20,333 nucleotides of DNA. Source: DASQFD01 sp035633255. GTDB lineage: Bacteria > Actinomycetota > Actinomycetes > Actinomycetales > Dermatophilaceae. A model generated the notes under the pieces. It made no database searches. It saw nothing but the letters and a program-made list of their open reading frames with translations, and was not told the origin of the DNA. Each line of letters starts with the position of its first letter. The stretch's first letter is position 1. Shown here in pieces: positions 4,942 through 12,824 of the stretch. Both the position numbers and the translations under genes were made by a program. The stretch lies in NCBI GenBank assembly GCA_035633255.1, contig DASQFD010000041.1, forward strand, positions 1-20,333, given 5' to 3'.

Positions 4942-7559
4942 TGCACGTCCCCGTGGAGTGGCTCCGCGAGCTCGCCCACGTCGACCCCGGGGTCAGCGGC
5001 GCCGACATCGCCGCTGCGCTGGTCGAGGTGGGCCTGGAGGAGGAGGGCCTGCACGGCGGCGAGGTCACCGGGCCGCTGGTGGTCGGTCGCGTCCTCGAGA
5101 AGCACCCCGAGCCGCAGAAGAACGGCAGGACCATCAACTGGTGCCGAGTCGACGTCGGCACCGCCAACGGCACCGGCGAGCCACAGGGCGTGGTGTGCGG
5201 GGCGCACAACTTCGAGCCGGGGGACCTGGTCGCGGTGATCCTCCCCGGGGGGGTGCTGCCCACGCCCGCCGGGCCGCTGGAGGTCACCGCCCGGAAGACC
5301 TACGGCCACCTCTCCGCCGGGATGATCTGCTCCGAGCGCGAGCTGGGCCTGGGCGAGGACCACTCCGGCATCCTCGTGCTCACCGACCGCTTCGCCGGTG
5401 ACCCGCAGGCCCTCGCGGCCCTGGTGCCCGGCGCCGACGCCATCGCGCTCCTCGGCCTCGACGAGGAGGTCGTCGAGGTCAACGTCACCCCCGACCGCGG
5501 CTACTGCCTCTCGATGCGCGGGGTCGCCCGCGAGTACGCCCTGGCCACCCGCACGCCCTTCGAGGACCCGGCCGACCTCCCGGTGGCGCCGCCCGACGAC
5601 ACCGGGTATGCCGTCCGGCTGGCCGACGAGGCGCCCCTGGCCGGGCGGCCGGGCTGCGACCGCTACGTCGCCCGCGTCGTGCGGGACGTCGACGTGTCCG
5701 CCGCCACGCCGCGGTGGATGCAGTCCCGGCTCACCGCCGTGGGCATGCGGCCGATCTCGCTCGCCGTCGACGTCACCAACTACGTGATGATGCTGCTCGG
5801 CCAGCCGCTGCACGCCTTCGACCTCGAGACGCTGTCCGGCGAGATCGTCGTCCGCCGGGCCCGGCCGGGGGAGACGCTGCGCACCCTCGACGACGTCGAT
5901 CGGCGCCTCGACCCCGAGGACCTGCTCATCACCGACGGCGGGGAGACCGTGCTCGCCTTCGCCGGCGTGATGGGCGGGGAGTCCTCCGAGGTCTCGGGCA
6001 CCACCGGGCACGTCCTCCTCGAGGCGGCGCACTTCGACCCGGTGACGGTCGCGCGCACCTCCCGGCGGCACCGGCTCGTCACCGAGGCCTCGAGGCGCTT
6101 CGAGCGAGGGGTCGACCCGGCCGTCACCGACCGGGCCGCGCAGCTCGCGGCGAGCCTGCTCGTCGAGCTCGGTGGCGGCACGCTCGACCCCGGGGTCACC
6201 GACGTCGGCGCCGTGCCCCCGTGCGCTCCGATCCGCTTCGACGCCGGTATGCCGGCGCGCTACGTCGGTCTGGACTACTCGCGCGAGGAGGTGGTCACCA
6301 TCCTGCGAGCCGTGGGGTGCCGGGTGACGGCGGCCGCCGCGGAGGGCGCGGCGCAGGGCGAGGGCGCGGCGCAGGGCGAGGGCGCGGGCGCGGCGCGGGG
6401 CGAGGGCGCGGACGTGGACGCCCTGACCGTCGTCCCCCCGAGCTGGCGACCGGACCTGGTCGACGGGCCGGACCTGGTGGAGGAGGTGGCCCGGGTGCAC
6501 GGCTACGGCGCCATCCCCTCGGTGCTGCCGGCGGCCAGCGGTGGTCGAGGGCTCACCCACGGCCAGCGGGTCCGCCGCCTCGTCGCGGCGACGCTGGCGC
6601 AGCAGGGGCTGGTCGAGGTGCTGAGCGACCCCTTCGTCCGGCCGGGCCTCTTCGAACACCTGGGCTATGCCGCGGACGACCCGCGCCGCCGCACGGTGCG
6701 GCTCGCCAACCCGCTCCAGGACGACGTCCCACTGATGCGCACCTCGGTGCTCGACACCCTGCTGGACACGTTGCGCCGCAACGTCTCCCGGGGCGCCCGG
6801 GACGTCGCGCTCTACGAGCTGGGGCTGGTCACCGAGGGGCGGCAGGGCGGCCACCGCGCCCCGGTCCCTTCCGTCGAGCGACGGCCGGACGACGCCACGG
6901 TCACGGCGCTGCTCGAGGCCGTCCCGCACCAGCCGCGGCACGTCGCGATGGCCGCCGCGGGAGAGGCCGTGCCGGCCGGCCCGTGGGGACCGGCGCGGCG
7001 GTACGACGCCTCCGACGCCGTGGCCTGGGCCACCGAGCTGTGCCGCGCGCTCGGTCTGGCCGGCCGGGTGCGGGCGGCGCAGCGGGCCCCCTTCCACCCC
7101 GGTCGGTGCGCGGAGGTGCTCCTCGCCGACGGCACCGTCGTGGGCCACGCCGGTGAGCTGCACCCCAAGGTCGTCGCGGCCCTCGGGCTGCCGCCCGGGA
7201 CCGTCGCCGGGGAGCTCGTCGTCGACGTCCTGGTCGCCGCGACCGGGACCCCCGTCCAGGCCCGGCCGCTCTCCGCCTACCCACCGGCGCTGACGGACCT
7301 CGCGCTCGTCGTCGACGAGGCGGTCCTCGCAGCGGAGGTCGAGGACGCGCTGCGGGGCGGTGCCGGTGAGCGCCTCGAGGCACTCGCGCTCTTCGACGTC
7401 TACCGCGGGGCCCAGGTCGGCGCGGGCCGGAAGTCGCTGGCCTACCGGCTCGTGTTCCGGGCGCCCGACCGCACCCTGACGACCGAGGAGGTCAGCGGGC
7501 TGCGCGACGCGGCCGCGCGCCGCGCCGGCGAGGCGGTCGGCGCGGTGCAGCGGGCGTGA
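4941..7559 (+). CDS. pheT: Phenylalanyl-tRNA synthetase beta subunit
   Basis: The 872-residue protein is the tRNA-binding beta chain of PheRS. In order it shows an EMAP/OB-fold tRNA-binding domain (about 40-155, CGAHNFEPGDLVAVILPGG), the B3/B4 editing domain (NVTPDRGYCLSMRGVAREY, TNYVMMLLGQPLHAFD), a B5 domain (ending PPSWRPDLVDGPDLVEEVAR), a catalytic-like core (LANPLQDDVPLMRTSVL) and a C-terminal FDX-ACB anticodon-binding domain (YPPALTDLALVVDE to SLAYRLVF). The ATG at 4941 shares one base with the pheS stop, giving translational coupling. Within the B5 domain a low-complexity Gly/Ala/Glu/Gln insert of about 25 residues is encoded by tandem repeats, making the protein somewhat long. The next gene overlaps its stop by 4 bp (GTGA). 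Confidence 0.96.
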   Translation: MHVPVEWLRELAHVDPGVSGADIAAALVEVGLEEEGLHGGEVTGPLVVGRVLEKHPEPQKNGRTINWCRVDVGTANGTGEPQGVVCGAHNFEPGDLVAVILPGGVLPTPAGPLEVTARKTYGHLSAGMICSERELGLGEDHSGILVLTDRFAGDPQALAALVPGADAIALLGLDEEVVEVNVTPDRGYCLSMRGVAREYALATRTPFEDPADLPVAPPDDTGYAVRLADEAPLAGRPGCDRYVARVVRDVDVSAATPRWMQSRLTAVGMRPISLAVDVTNYVMMLLGQPLHAFDLETLSGEIVVRRARPGETLRTLDDVDRRLDPEDLLITDGGETVLAFAGVMGGESSEVSGTTGHVLLEAAHFDPVTVARTSRRHRLVTEASRRFERGVDPAVTDRAAQLAASLLVELGGGTLDPGVTDVGAVPPCAPIRFDAGMPARYVGLDYSREEVVTILRAVGCRVTAAAAEGAAQGEGAAQGEGAGAARGEGADVDALTVVPPSWRPDLVDGPDLVEEVARVHGYGAIPSVLPAASGGRGLTHGQRVRRLVAATLAQQGLVEVLSDPFVRPGLFEHLGYAADDPRRRTVRLANPLQDDVPLMRTSVLDTLLDTLRRNVSRGARDVALYELGLVTEGRQGGHRAPVPSVERRPDDATVTALLEAVPHQPRHVAMAAAGEAVPAGPWGPARRYDASDAVAWATELCRALGLAGRVRAAQRAPFHPGRCAEVLLADGTVVGHAGELHPKVVAALGLPPGTVAGELVVDVLVAATGTPVQARPLSAYPPALTDLALVVDEAVLAAEVEDALRGGAGERLEALALFDVYRGAQVGAGRKSLAYRLVFRAPDRTLTTEEVSGLRDAAARRAGEAVGAVQRA
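6342..6410 (+). repeat. In-frame 18-bp tandem repeats inside pheT
   Basis: The unit GAGGGCGCGGCGCAGGGC occurs exactly twice (6342-6359, 6360-6377). A third, degenerate copy with a 6-bp insert (6378-6401) and a partial fourth (6402-6410) follow. Each full unit encodes EGAAQG. The unit length is a multiple of three, so gain or loss keeps the frame. The insert sits between VGCRV and LTVVPPSWRPD, at the tip of a predicted beta hairpin of the B5 domain. Confidence 0.9.
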
Positions 7560-8315
7560 GCGTGCCGGGGGGAGCGGCGGCGGGCGTCGCGCTGGTCTCC
7601 GGCGCGTCCCGGGGGATCGGGCGGCACCTGGCCGACGGGCTGGAGTCCGCCGGGTGGGTCGTCGAGCGTGGCAGCCGGGCCGTCGCCGACGTCACCGACC
7701 GGGCCGCGGTCCAGGAGTGGGTCGAGGACGTCCTCGAGCGGCGCCGCCGCATCGACCTCCTCGTCAACGACGCCGGCGTGATCGACGCCGAGGTCGACCT
7801 GTTCGACTCCGACCCCGACGACTGGTGGCACGCGCAGGAGGTCGACGTCCTCGGCGCGTACCTGCTCACCCGCGCCGTGGCACGGCACCTGCGACTCCGG
7901 CCGCGGTGGCCGGGTGGTCAACCTGAGCAGTGGCGCCGCCCTGCGGCCCGCCCTCGAGGCGAGCGCCTACAACCTCAGCAAGACGGCCCTGAACCGGCTC
8001 ACCGGGTCCACGCACCTCGCCGGCGCGGCACACGGCATACGGGCCTTCGACCTGGCGCCGGGGGTGGTCCGCACGGACCTGACCGCGAGCATGCGGGCGC
8101 ACGAGGGCCGCACCGAGTGGACCGACCCGGCCGACGTCGTCGCGCTCGTGCTGGCGCTGGCGTCCGGCGAGCTCGACGCGTGGTCCGGCCGGCACGTGCG
8201 GGCGGGCGTCGACACCCCGGAGTCGCTGCGGGCGAAGGCCGCCGCCGGGCTGGGGGAGCGGGACCGCACCGTCGGCCTGGTCCCCTGGGGCGAGGACGAC
8301 TCGCTCGCCCCCTGA
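7556..8315 (+). pseudogene. Short-chain dehydrogenase/reductase interrupted by a frameshift
   Basis: GTG 7556 overlaps the pheT stop (GTGA) and opens a Rossmann-fold SDR: cofactor motif GASRGIG at residues 16-22 and NDAG at 71-74 (usually NNAG). The frame is correct up to RAVARHL near 7891 and then becomes Arg/Pro-rich nonsense. The family sequence resumes in the +1 frame as GRVVNLSSGAAL, followed by the catalytic YNLSK (Tyr codon 7968-7970, Lys 7980-7982) and ends at TGA 8315. Loss of one CG from a CGCG run at about 7891-7893 would explain it. The repaired protein would be about 253 residues, normal for an SDR. It is either a recent pseudogene or a sequencing error. Substrate unknown. Confidence 0.8.
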
Positions 8316-8378
8316 GCGGGTCGGCGCCGGGGCAGGTGCGACCCGCGAACGGGGCCGTCCCCGGGCACATCATGGCCA

Positions 8379-8404
8379 TGCAGAGCTGTGCAAGACTATG
8401 CGGC
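8379..8404 (+). promoter_or_regulatory. Putative ArgR operator (ARG box) and promoter of the arg operon
   Basis: Just before argC, TGCA (8379-8382) and TGCA (8389-8392) form a symmetric pair, followed by TATGCGGCATG running into the start codon. TGCA-type half sites are what actinobacterial ArgR recognises. AAGACT (8392-8397), 7 nt before the ATG, could be a -10 of a leaderless transcript, so bound ArgR would cover the promoter. The flanking DNA is AT-richer than its surroundings. The exact boundaries are uncertain. Confidence 0.5.
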
Positions 8405-9448
8405 ATGCTGTCCGTCGCGGTCGCCGGTGCCAGCGGGTATGCCGGTGGCGAGATCCTGCGCCTGCTGCTGGCGCATCCGGGGGTCACGGTCGGGGCGGTG
8501 GCCGCCGGTGCGAACGCCGGTGAGCGCCTCGGCGCGGTGCACCCGCACCTGACGCCGCTCGCCGACCGCGTCCTCGAGGACACCACCGCGGGCACCCTGG
8601 CCGGCCACGACGTCGTCGTCCTCGCCCTCCCGCACGGCCACTCCGCCGCCCTCGCCGACGAGCTCGGCCCCGAGACCGTCGTGGTGGACTGCGGCGCCGA
8701 CTTCCGCCTCGACGACCCGGACGCCTGGGCCGCCTTCTACGGCACCCCGCACGCCGGCGCCTGGCCCTACGGGCTGCCCGAGCTGCCGCTCGCCCACGGC
8801 CACCGTCAGCGCGAGGCCCTGCACGGCGTGCGCCGGGTCGCCGTCCCCGGCTGCTACCCGACCGGCGTCGGCCTCGCGCTCGCGCCCGGCCTCGCCGCCG
8901 GCGTGCTCGAGCCGGAGGACGTCGTCGTCGTGGCCGCCTCGGGGACCTCCGGTGCGGGCCGGGCCGCCAGGCCGCACCTGGTCGGGGCCGAGGTCATGGG
9001 GGCGATGTCGCCCTACGGCGTCGGCGGCGTCCACCGGCACACCCCCGAGATCGAGCAGGGCCTCACGGCCGCGGCCGGCCGGCGGGTCACCGTGTCCTTC
9101 ACCCCGACGCTCGCCCCAATGCCCCGCGGCATCCTCGCCACGGGCACCGCCCGGGTGGTGCCGGGCACCACCGCCGGCGCGGTCCGGGAGGCGTGGGCGA
9201 GCGCCTACGCCGACGAGCCGTTCGTCCACCTGCTGCCGGAGGGCAGCTGGCCCAGCACCGCCTGGGTCCTCGGCAGCAACTGCGTGCACGTCCAGGTCAC
9301 CCTCGACGAGCGGGTCGGCCGGGTGGTGGCCGTCGCGGCCGTGGACAACCTCACCAAGGGCACCGCCGGGGCGGCCGTGCAGTGCCTCAACCTCGCGACC
9401 GAGCTGCCGGAGACCACCGGCCTCCCGGTGGCCGGGGTGGCGCCGTGA
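8405..9448 (+). CDS. argC: N-acetyl-gamma-glutamyl-phosphate reductase
   Basis: The 347-residue enzyme reduces N-acetylglutamyl-5-phosphate to the semialdehyde with NADPH, the third step of arginine synthesis. The N-terminal dinucleotide-binding motif GASGYAGGE is at about residues 9-17, and the catalytic cysteine is Cys150 in VPGCYPTG. The later segments GVHRHTPEI, FTPTLAPMPRGI and DNLTKGTAGAAVQ are family hallmarks. The ATG at 8405 is chosen because LSVAVAGASGYAG is the usual N-terminus and an ArgR-like box lies directly upstream. The same frame is open upstream through the broken dehydrogenase, but that is accidental. It is first in the operon; argJ overlaps its stop by 4 bp (GTGA). Confidence 0.97.
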   Translation: MLSVAVAGASGYAGGEILRLLLAHPGVTVGAVAAGANAGERLGAVHPHLTPLADRVLEDTTAGTLAGHDVVVLALPHGHSAALADELGPETVVVDCGADFRLDDPDAWAAFYGTPHAGAWPYGLPELPLAHGHRQREALHGVRRVAVPGCYPTGVGLALAPGLAAGVLEPEDVVVVAASGTSGAGRAARPHLVGAEVMGAMSPYGVGGVHRHTPEIEQGLTAAAGRRVTVSFTPTLAPMPRGILATGTARVVPGTTAGAVREAWASAYADEPFVHLLPEGSWPSTAWVLGSNCVHVQVTLDERVGRVVAVAAVDNLTKGTAGAAVQCLNLATELPETTGLPVAGVAP

Positions 9449-10605
9449 CCGGGACGGGCGTCACCGCGCCGCAGGGCTTCCGCGCCGCCGGTGTCGCCGC
9501 CGGGCTGAAGTCCACCGGCGCCCCGGACGTGGCCCTCGTGGTCAACGATGGACCCCGCCACGCCGCCGCCGCCGTCTTCACGGGCAACCGGGTGGAGGCC
9601 GCGCCGGTGACCTGGTCGCGCCAGGTCCTCGCCGACGGCCGGGTCGACGCGGTGGTCCTGAACTCCGGTGGCGCGAACGCCTGCACCGGGGCCGCCGGGT
9701 TCGCCGACACCCACCGCACCGCCGAGCTCGTCGCCGAGGTGCTCGGCGTCGCCGCCGGTGACGTCGTGGTCTGCTCCACCGGCCTCATCGGCGAGCGACT
9801 GCCCATGGACCGGGTCGAGGACGGGGTCCGCCGGGCTGCCGCCGCGCTGGCACCGGACGGCGGCCCGGACGCCGCCGCCGCGGTGATGACCACCGACAGC
9901 GTCCCCAAGCAGGCCCTCGTCGCTCGCGAGGGGTGGTCGGTCGGCGGCCTGGCCAAGGGCGCCGGGATGCTCGCGCCGGCCCTGGCCACCATGCTCGTCC
10001 TCGTGACGACGGACGCGGTCGCGGAGCCGGAGGACCTCGACGCCGCCCTCCGCGCCGCCACCGCGGCCACCTTCGACCGGGTGGACGTGGACGGCTGCAT
10101 GTCAACCAACGACACCGTCCTGCTCCTCGCCTCCGGGGCCTCGGGCGTTCCCGCCACCGCCGCGGACCTCACCGGGGCCGTCACCGCCGTCTGCGCCGAC
10201 CTGGCCCGGCAGCTCGTCGCCGACGCCGAGGGCGCCGCCCACGAGGTCGCCGTCGAGGTGCGCGGCGCCGCCACCGAGGCCGACGCGCTCGAGGTCGCCA
10301 GGTCGGTGGCCCGCAACACCCTCGTCAAGTGCGCGATCTTCGGCAACGACCCCAACTGGGGCCGGATCCTCGCCGCCGTCGGCACCACGCGCGCCGCCTT
10401 CGACCCGGCCGACCTCGACGTCGCCGTCAACGGCGTCCGGGTGTGCCGGTCCGGGGGGGTGGGCGAGGACCGCTCGCTGGTCGACCTCACGCCGCGGCAG
10501 GCCCACCTGCTCGTCGACCTGCACGCCGGCGACGCCTCCGCCACGATCTGGACCACCGACCTCACGCACGACTACGTGCACGAGAACTCCGCCTACAGCA
10601 CCTGA
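9445..10605 (+). CDS. argJ: Bifunctional glutamate N-acetyltransferase / ornithine acetyltransferase
   Basis: The 386-residue enzyme moves the acetyl group from N-acetylornithine to glutamate, releasing ornithine and closing the acetyl cycle. The precursor self-cleaves before a conserved threonine: Thr182 in LAPALATML, with KGAGM just before it. The usual Asn of this motif (APNMATM) is Ala here. The segments LNSGGANACTG, GDVVVCSTGLIGERLP and CMSTNDTV and the C-terminus YVHENSAYST are standard. GTG 9445 overlaps argC's stop and gives the expected N-terminus. Whether it also has acetyl-CoA-dependent synthase activity cannot be read from sequence. The stop is 4 bp before argB. Confidence 0.97.
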   Translation: MTGTGVTAPQGFRAAGVAAGLKSTGAPDVALVVNDGPRHAAAAVFTGNRVEAAPVTWSRQVLADGRVDAVVLNSGGANACTGAAGFADTHRTAELVAEVLGVAAGDVVVCSTGLIGERLPMDRVEDGVRRAAAALAPDGGPDAAAAVMTTDSVPKQALVAREGWSVGGLAKGAGMLAPALATMLVLVTTDAVAEPEDLDAALRAATAATFDRVDVDGCMSTNDTVLLLASGASGVPATAADLTGAVTAVCADLARQLVADAEGAAHEVAVEVRGAATEADALEVARSVARNTLVKCAIFGNDPNWGRILAAVGTTRAAFDPADLDVAVNGVRVCRSGGVGEDRSLVDLTPRQAHLLVDLHAGDASATIWTTDLTHDYVHENSAYST

Positions 10606-10609
10606 GCCG

Positions 10610-11584
10610 ATGACCTCGCCGCCCAGCACGACCCCCGAGACCGCCGGCCACGCCGCCACGCTGCGCGGTGCGATCGACGCCGCGGCGCTGCGCGTCGCGT
10701 CCACCAAGGCCAGCACCCTCGTCGAGGCGCTGCCCTGGCTCGAGCGCTTCCGCGGCGCCCTCGTCGTGGTCAAGTACGGCGGCAACGCCATGGTCGACGA
10801 CGCCCTGAAGGCGGCCTTCGCGCAGGACGTCGCCTTCCTCCGGTATGCCGGCCTGCGCCCCGTGGTCGTGCACGGCGGCGGTCCCCAGATCGGCGCCATG
10901 CTGACCCGGCTCGGACTGGAGAGCGAGTTCCGCGGTGGGCTGCGGGTCACCACCCCGGAGGTCATGGACGTGGTGCGGATGGTGCTCACCGGCCAGGTGG
11001 GCCGCGAGCTGGTCGGGCTGCTCAACCAGCACGGCCCGGTCGCGGTCGGGCTCTCCGGTGAGGACGGCGGGCTCTTCGGGGCCCGGCGCCGCGGGGTGGT
11101 CGTCGACGGGGAGCACCACGACCTCGGGCTGGTGGGGGACGTCGAGAGCGTCGACCCCGCGGCCGTCTCCGACCTGCTCGACGCGGGCCGGATCCCGGTC
11201 GTCTCGACCATCGCGCCGGACCTCGACGCCGACGAGGCGCGGGTCCTCAACGTCAACGCCGACACCGCCGCCGCCGCCCTGGCCGTGGCCCTGGAGGCCC
11301 GCAAGCTCGTGGTCCTCACCGACGTCGAGGGGGTCTACGCCGCGTGGCCGGACCGCGCCTCCCTGCTCTCCCGGCTCACGGTGACCGGCGCCCGGGAGCT
11401 GCTCGGCCGCGTCGACGCGGGGATGATCCCCAAGCTCGAGGCGTGCATCCGCGCCGTGGAGCAGGGCGTGCCACAGGCGCACGTCGTGGACGGCCGCCGG
11501 CCGCACTCCCTCCTGCTCGAGGTCTTCACCAGCGAGGGGATCGGCACCGTGATCGAGCCGGACCCGGGGCCCGCGCATGGCTGA
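10610..11584 (+). CDS. argB: Acetylglutamate kinase
   Basis: The 324-residue amino-acid kinase phosphorylates N-acetylglutamate, usually the arginine-feedback-controlled step. ATP-binding residues are in VVKYGGNAM (Lys55-Gly58), the substrate loop is VVHGGGPQI (His88-Pro92), and NVNADTAAAALA and DVEGVY complete the fold. An N-terminal extension of about 40 residues includes a helix, as in arginine-sensitive hexameric enzymes; this makes feedback inhibition likely by inference. It starts 4 bp after argJ and overlaps argD by 8 bp. Confidence 0.97.
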   Translation: MTSPPSTTPETAGHAATLRGAIDAAALRVASTKASTLVEALPWLERFRGALVVVKYGGNAMVDDALKAAFAQDVAFLRYAGLRPVVVHGGGPQIGAMLTRLGLESEFRGGLRVTTPEVMDVVRMVLTGQVGRELVGLLNQHGPVAVGLSGEDGGLFGARRRGVVVDGEHHDLGLVGDVESVDPAAVSDLLDAGRIPVVSTIAPDLDADEARVLNVNADTAAAALAVALEARKLVVLTDVEGVYAAWPDRASLLSRLTVTGARELLGRVDAGMIPKLEACIRAVEQGVPQAHVVDGRRPHSLLLEVFTSEGIGTVIEPDPGPAHG

Positions 11585-12824
11585 GTCGCCCGGTCCCGGC
11601 ACCGGCGCGGCGGTGCTGCGCCGCTACGAGCGGTCGCTGATCGGCGTCTTCGGCACCCCCTCCCTCGTGCTCGACCACGGCGAGGGTGCGTGGGTGTGGG
11701 ACGCCGACGGACGCCGCTACCTCGACCTCCTCGGTGGCATCGCCGTCAACGCCCTGGGCCACGCCCACCCGGCCCTCGTGGCGGCGATCTGCGAGCAGGC
11801 CGGGCGCCTGGTCCACGTCTCGAACTTCTTCACCACCGAGCCGCAGGTCGCCCTGGCCGAGCGGATCATCGACCTCGCGGGTGCCCCCGAGGGCTCGGCG
11901 GTCTTCTTCGCCAACTCCGGGGCGGAGGCCGTCGAGGCCGCCATCAAGCTGGCCCGGCGCACCGGCCGCCCCGGGATCGTCGCCGCCGAGGGCGCCTTCC
12001 ACGGCCGCACCACCGGCGCCGTGGCCCTGACCGCGAAGGCGACCTACCGCGAGCCCTTCGCCCCGCTCCTCCCCGGGGTCAGCCACGTGCCGTTCGGGGA
12101 CGTGGAGGCGCTCCGCGAGGCGGTCACCGAGCAGACCTCCGCCGTGTTCCTGGAGCCCATCCAGGGTGAGGCGGGGGTCGTCCCGGCCGGCGCGGCATAC
12201 CTGCAGGAGGCCCGGCGGGTGACGACCGGGGCCGGCGCGCTCCTCGTCGTGGACGAGGTGCAGACCGGTGTCGGGCGCACGGGGGAGTGGTTCGCCTTCC
12301 GGTCCGCGGGCATCGTGCCCGACGCCATGACCCTCGCCAAGGGCCTGGGCGGCGGGATGCCGATCGGCGCCCTGGTCGCGTTCGGGCCGGAGAACGCCGC
12401 CCGGCTCGGACCCGGCCAGCACGGGTCCACCTTCGGTGGCAACCCGCTCGCGGCCGCCGCCGGCCTGGCCGTCCTGCGCGCGATCGAGGAGGAGGGGCTG
12501 CTCGAGGCCGCCACCACCGTGGGCGACCACCTCGCCGCCCGCGTGACCGCCCTCGGCCACCCGCTGCTCACCGGGGTCCGCGGCGCCGGCCTGCTCCGGG
12601 CGATCACCCTGGCCGAGCCGGTCGCGGCCGCGGTGGTCACCGCCGGCCGGGCGGCCGCCACGGACGGGGTCGCGGGCGGCGGCGCCACGGGCTTCCTGCT
12701 CAACGCCCCCGCGCCGGACGTGCTGCGGCTCGCCCCGCCGCTCGTCCTGACCACCGCCCAGGCCGACCTGTTCGTCGACGCCCTGCCCGCCCTGCTCGAC
12801 GCCGCCACCAAGGAGAGCCGATGA
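11577..12824 (+). CDS. argD: Acetylornithine aminotransferase
   Basis: The 415-residue class III aminotransferase converts N-acetylglutamate semialdehyde to N-acetylornithine using glutamate and pyridoxal phosphate. The Schiff-base lysine is Lys255 in TLAKGLGGGMPIGA; FFANSGAEAVEAAIK, FHGRTTGA and VVDEVQTGVGRTG are cofactor-binding segments, and GSTFGGNPLAAAAGLA is also typical. The start ATG lies inside the end of argB (8-bp overlap) and the stop overlaps argF by 4 bp, so translation is coupled on both sides. Family members may also act in lysine synthesis as succinyl-diaminopimelate aminotransferases, but the operon supports ArgD. Confidence 0.96.
   Translation: MAESPGPGTGAAVLRRYERSLIGVFGTPSLVLDHGEGAWVWDADGRRYLDLLGGIAVNALGHAHPALVAAICEQAGRLVHVSNFFTTEPQVALAERIIDLAGAPEGSAVFFANSGAEAVEAAIKLARRTGRPGIVAAEGAFHGRTTGAVALTAKATYREPFAPLLPGVSHVPFGDVEALREAVTEQTSAVFLEPIQGEAGVVPAGAAYLQEARRVTTGAGALLVVDEVQTGVGRTGEWFAFRSAGIVPDAMTLAKGLGGGMPIGALVAFGPENAARLGPGQHGSTFGGNPLAAAAGLAVLRAIEEEGLLEAATTVGDHLAARVTALGHPLLTGVRGAGLLRAITLAEPVAAAVVTAGRAAATDGVAGGGATGFLLNAPAPDVLRLAPPLVLTTAQADLFVDALPALLDAATKESR

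Noticed and set aside
4815..7163. 782-codon minus-strand frame opposite pheT
   Set aside because: It is a mirror of the pheT coding sequence, rich in Gly/Arg/Asp/Val, with no domain or ribosome binding site. pheT itself is unambiguous.
7556..9448. A single 630-codon frame suggesting a dehydrogenase-ArgC fusion
   Set aside because: The SDR sequence ends in nonsense at about residue 112 because of the frameshift. ArgC has its own operator and start at 8405, so the continuity is accidental.
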